10,078 nt of DNA from Ectocarpus siliculosus (lineage: Eukaryota; Sar; Phaeophyceae; Ectocarpales; Ectocarpaceae): contig FN649755.1 in NCBI GenBank assembly GCA_000310025.1, positions 3,696,252 through 3,706,329 on the forward strand, written 5' to 3'. A program made the position numbers and the translations under genes. Shown here piece by piece: positions 7,280 to 10,078 of the stretch. The notes beneath the pieces were generated by a model, which was not told the DNA's origin, searched no databases, and saw nothing but the letters and a program-made list of their open reading frames with translations. The stretch's first letter is position 1; each line of letters opens with the position of its first letter.

Positions 7280-7662
7280 GGTGAAGACTGTATGTACCAG
7301 CGGGAGGAATTTGCAGTACGCCTCACACAATCTTTGCACGGTTCCCCAACAGCAAATTGGGGTGAAGACTACCATCGGGGGGAATTCGCAAAATGTACCG
7401 CCCGATCTTTGCACGGTTACCCAACTGCAAAATTGGGGTGAAAACTACCCGCGGCGGGAATTTGCGATGTATCCAACCCGATCTTTGCACGGTTCCCCAG
7501 CTGCAAAATTGAGGTGAAGACTTCCAGCGGCGGGAATTTGCAATGTATCTAACCCGATCTTTGCACGGTTCCCCAGCTGCAAGTTGGGGTGAAGACTACC
7601 AGCGAGAGGAATATGCAATACATCCCGCCCGATCTTTGCACGGTTCCCCAACCGCAAAATGG
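7280..7662. repeat. Minisatellite, five copies of a 75-81-bp unit
   Basis: Units start at GGTGAAGACT or a close variant at 7280, 7361, 7437, 7513 and 7588, so lengths are 81, 76, 76, 75 and 75 bp. Each contains GGAATTTGCA or a variant, then CCGATCTTTGCACGGTTCCC, then a CAGCTGCAAAATTGG-type block. The first copy is the most divergent and five bases longer, the usual pattern at the edge of an array. On the minus strand the 75-bp units give a 25-residue repeat (LGNRAKIG...), but 76-bp units shift the frame, so the array is not kept as protein. Confidence 0.9.
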
Positions 7663-8102
7663 GGTTTCTGTCCCGGCCAAGAAACGGCTCTTTGTTCTTG
7701 TGACAGATTTTGATCCCGACACGGGGGACTCTCGTCGAGAAATTTAAACTCGATCGGGGAAGCGGTTGTGACCCACGGCAATCAATGAACAGACAATGCA
7801 CGGAATTTGGGTGGTAACAGCAGTACGATCGTTCCTTAGAGAGAAGAATCCGTTCGACGGCGCTACACAAATCGCAAAGAACTTCGAAAACGTTAAATGC
7901 TGGCTTCGAGCGAAGGAACGCGCACATGCGTATTAACACCACAAAGCCCCCACCCCCTAACCTTTCCCACCGACCCTCCTGACTCGCCTCTTCGTTCGAG
8001 GTTCAGGAAAAAAGCAGCCGGACAGCGGAACAGGACGCGCCCGCACGTAAGAACTCAGGAGCAAAGAAATTGAGCCCTCAAGAAATCAAGGTTAAAGAAC
8101 TT
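7663..8102. other. Unique sequence, no supported gene
   Basis: A minus-strand open frame (7445-7942) covers part of this interval but ends in the out-of-frame minisatellite. The remainder is mixed-composition sequence with a C-rich patch at about 7948-7985. No RNA gene or inverted repeat recognised. Confidence 0.35.
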
Positions 8103-8266
8103 GAGCACCAATTAATGAGCTCGGATAAGAAACCCTACACTAAAACCTATATATAGCGACCATTCGTAGCATGACCCTAGGAATAATTTACAGTAAGAAC
8201 TCCAGCGTTGGCTGGAACTATAGTATAGGTTAATCTTAATGGGTGGCGCGTTCTGTAGTACACTTT
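8103..8266 (+). repeat. Dispersed repeat, copy B
   Basis: Partner of the copy at 5605-5756, with the same order of conserved blocks. It differs by a two-base deletion in the first block (CAATTAATGAGCTC), a TATATATAGCGAC stretch and an insertion of about 27 bases between CTATAG (8218-8223) and the terminal TTCTGTAGTACACTTT (8251-8266). The insertion contains the ATG used by the candidate gene at 8239, so that ATG is specific to this copy. Confidence 0.6.
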
Positions 8267-8742
8267 CGACAACAGAACTCACCACCACTTACAAGAAAGC
8301 GAGGTTTCGACATCAACAAAAGGTAAGGACCCGAACCCTACCAGCACTAAAATCTATCTACGCCCCGTTGGTTGTCCCCACCAATCGAATACGGGGAAAG
8401 GGACGCGCAAAACAAGAGCATCTCAAGCGGTTGAGCTTCCTGTATTCGCCCACCCCCTCCCGTCGGCTAGGAAGGAACGATTGGCCAACGGCGATCGGTC
8501 GAGTGGGAACAATGCTCCGTCCTCTCGAGGACGCGTGGTCAATTGTCCAACAGCTAAGGCATCATGAAAAACTTGAACATTGGTATATCCCCCTTCTGCC
8601 CCTCGACCACAATGCGTTATAAATTTACTTGTTTACTGGATTTTTTTCTATCTGCCTGCTGCAGGCCTTCGCAAAAGACAAGCTTCTCGTCAAGATAAGC
8701 CCGGCAACAAATCCGCACGGCATCTATCAACCATCTGATTAA
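8239..8742 (+). CDS. Candidate two-exon small protein (hypothetical)
   Basis: Tentative. An unspliced frame of 127 codons runs 8239-8622 (MGGAFCSTLSTTELTTTYKK...). Inside it, after 28 codons, is a strong donor CAAAAG|GTAAGGAC (GT at 8323). Downstream, TTTTTTTCTATCTGCCTGCTGCAG ending at 8664 is the best acceptor in the window, and the sequence after it reads AFAKDKLLVKISPATNPHGI then YQPSD and TAA at 8740-8742. Both exons are in phase 0 and the intron would be 342 nt. A product of 53 residues, basic and without a recognised family. The first exon overlaps the tail of dispersed repeat B, which argues against an old conserved gene. Either the unspliced frame, the spliced one or neither may be real. 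Confidence 0.25.
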
Positions 8743-8749
8743 TTCCGGT

Positions 8750-9416
8750 GAAACCACGCCACACTATCTGAAAAACCACAGCGGTGCCCCCAAGACCCCC
8801 CCCCTCCCACGCCACCGTGAGTGCGGAGCCCCACTAGGACGACACGATAATAGCTGATACGGAGACGATGAGCGCCCTCGGTAGGTTTCAGAAGCAAAAA
8901 CAAAATCGACGAGGCAGCGAGACCCTGAAAAAACGTTCAACAGTACAGTCATACGCACGTGGGGAAACATCATCAAACAAAGGGGTTAGGGCTAAGTTTG
9001 TCCGCTCTGGAGAGCGTGGATGTGTTCCTAGCGGTTCCTGGAACATCTCCTGTAACATTTCCGCCGACTCCCTCCCCCCCCCCTCGCACGGCACCGTCGC
9101 CGGAGCCCCCGCCGTGCCACCCCTCGTACTCGCCGCCTACTATGCCGGGGCTGGATCGCATCCATGCCTAGCTCTCCCCGTTGAAGGACCAACGAACGGC
9201 GCGCCTTGGTATTTATGCCGAGCGCTCCCATTGCCACACCCACTGCCGTAAAGGGCATCAAGCATGTCACGGGGGGGGGGGCGTACTCTTATGTTTTGCA
9301 TGCCTTAGCGGTTACACCATTGGCCACGCGTCCTCGAGAAGACGGGACGTTGTTCTCACAGGACCGATCACCGACAGCCAATCGTTCCTTCTGACTTTGC
9401 CGAAGGTGGCTAAAAA
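8750..9416. other. Unique sequence with C and G tracts
   Basis: Contains C-rich runs at about 8795-8806 and 9071-9084 and a G run of 11 at 9271-9281. Frames on both strands are rich in Pro, Ala, Gly and Arg, as expected for such composition, and overlap each other. No gene supported. Confidence 0.35.
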
Positions 9417-9531
9417 ATGTCTTCCCTAGTGAACCTATCCTATCGATATCACTTCCCGCCTTTTTCAACCCACTTCCTATGCCCCAGTATAGCTACCGTC
9501 TTCTCCTGGCTATTCCAAGCATGTCACGGGG
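9259..9531 (+). repeat. 16-bp direct repeat pair
   Basis: CAAGCATGTCACGGGG occurs at 9259-9274 and again at 9516-9531, 257 bases apart. The flanks show no clear further similarity. It may be a remnant of a small duplication or of related insertions. Confidence 0.5.
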
Positions 9532-9569
9532 CCGCCAACAGTAGTCGGAGGACGCAAAGTCCTCTCCTT

Positions 9570-9640
9570 ACTCCCCCCTGTTGCTCCTCCTTCTGCAGCT
9601 GCTGTAGCCGCTGCTTCTGCTGCTGCAGCTCGGACGTGCC
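9570..9640. repeat. Imperfect CTG/CAG triplet-rich stretch
   Basis: Dense imperfect CTG, CTC and TGC triplets, including CTTCTGCTGCTGCAGCTC. On the plus strand a 78-codon frame from 9417 (ATG after AAAA) becomes Cys/Ser-rich here; on the minus strand it gives an Ala-rich run. Both reflect the repeat. A real short Cys-rich protein cannot be excluded but nothing supports it. Confidence 0.45.
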
Positions 9641-9670
9641 GCAGGCCTCGTGAGTCAGTGGGGCCTTCCT

Positions 9671-9846
9671 TAATATGCTCGGGGAAAAGAAAAAAACATA
9701 CAAATAATTGGGCGTAGGTCGAGCATATTTGATCGAAATCTGTTAGCGAAATTGGCCGGAAAACAAGCATAAAGACATTTAGGTTCGGGCATTTTTCGAG
9801 TATGATTGGTCCAAAAAATGAGCATATGCTTGCCTCAACAAAATAC
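9671..9846. repeat. Degenerate array of GAGCAT motifs in 11-bp register
   Basis: GAGCATATTTG-like motifs occur at 9721 (GAGCAT), 9765 (AAGCAT), 9787 (GGGCAT), 9798 (GAGTAT) and 9820 (GAGCAT). Spacings are 44, 22, 11 and 22 bases, all multiples of 11. Just upstream, AATATGCTCG (9671-9680) is the perfect reverse complement of CGAGCATATT (9719-9728). Such dense short subterminal repeats in both orientations are known at the ends of some DNA transposons, but no transposon body is present here. Confidence 0.4.
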
Positions 9847-9899
9847 CATGCTACTTTGGCAAAAAAAGGATAATGGGGGAGGTTCCTACAAGCGAGCCT

Positions 9900-10078
9900 G
9901 ATGAAGAAGCCGAGGGTATGGGGGCTCCGCCCAGGAAGAGGGTAGGGTTTAGGGGCTCCGTGGTATGGGGGGGTCGTGGTCCGTGGTAGTCCCAGCTGTT
10001 TTGCTGCCTGGTGGTGGTTCGAAGCCAGTCTCGAGAGAGAGATAGAGAGAGGAGGGTGGGGTGGGGGGGTGGGGGGAG
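9900..10078. repeat. G-rich and purine-rich terminal stretch
   Basis: Contains duplicated GGGGCTCCG blocks (about 9922 and 9952), TAGGGTTTAGGG (about 9943-9954), several G runs, a GAGAGAGAGATAGAGAGAGG tract (about 10033-10052) and a final G/T-G run. Overall a simple-sequence region with quadruplex-forming potential; it continues beyond the window. Confidence 0.5.

Noticed and set aside
7445-7942. 165-codon minus-strand frame with an apparent peptide repeat
   Set aside because: The repeat is the DNA minisatellite; the same DNA unit is read in two different frames along the array, so the protein repeat is not maintained.
9904-9918. CTGATGA followed by GAG, like a hammerhead ribozyme core
   Set aside because: The motif CTGATGA (about 9898-9904) is not followed by a stem and GAAA, so the core is incomplete.
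9943-9954. TAGGGTTTAGGG resembling a telomere repeat
   Set aside because: Fewer than two units in a generally G-rich stretch; too short to call an interstitial telomere.
10017-10027. GGTTCGAAGCC resembling a tRNA B box
   Set aside because: No matching A box, anticodon stem or acceptor pairing upstream.

Overview
This window looks like gene-poor, repeat-rich nuclear DNA of a eukaryote. It has mixed, roughly balanced base composition, no bacterial-style packed genes, long homopolymer tracts, microsatellites, a minisatellite, several fold-back (MITE-like) elements and a few splice-site-like signals. An alga or other protist seems more likely than an animal or plant, but that is a guess. No reading frame resembles a protein family I recognise, and I found no rRNA, tRNA, CRISPR array or intact autonomous transposon.

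Layout. 1-500: tandem ~108-bp repeat with nine runs of 8-14 G. 780-1320: a duplicated block with a conserved hairpin and C/A homopolymers. 1321-2280: mostly unique sequence with one fold-back fragment (1633-1711) and a (CAA)n microsatellite. 2283-2505 and 2809-3026: two members of one fold-back family; a third is at 5867-6093. 3094-3311: a different inverted-repeat element. 3384-3660: a cluster of the octamer ACAGCAGT, which occurs ten times in the window. 3720-4630: no supported feature. 4633-5160: a weak three-exon gene candidate. 5250-5391: a 126-bp element with matched ends and an 8-bp target duplication, the best-defined mobile element here. 5605-5756 and 8103-8266: two diverged copies of a dispersed repeat. 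6100-7279: unique sequence with two GC hairpins. 7280-7662: five copies of a 75-81-bp minisatellite. 8239-8742: a second weak spliced-gene candidate. 8750-9660: unique sequence with C and G tracts, a 16-bp direct repeat and a CTG-rich stretch. 9671-9846: a degenerate 11-bp periodic array. 9900-10078: G- and purine-rich sequence.

The main content is therefore non-autonomous mobile elements and simple repeats. The coding calls rest only on splice-signal and phase agreement and should be treated as hypotheses. The strongest leads are the shared core of the fold-back family, the hAT-like element beside a splice-like signal, the over-represented octamer and the 11-bp periodic array.
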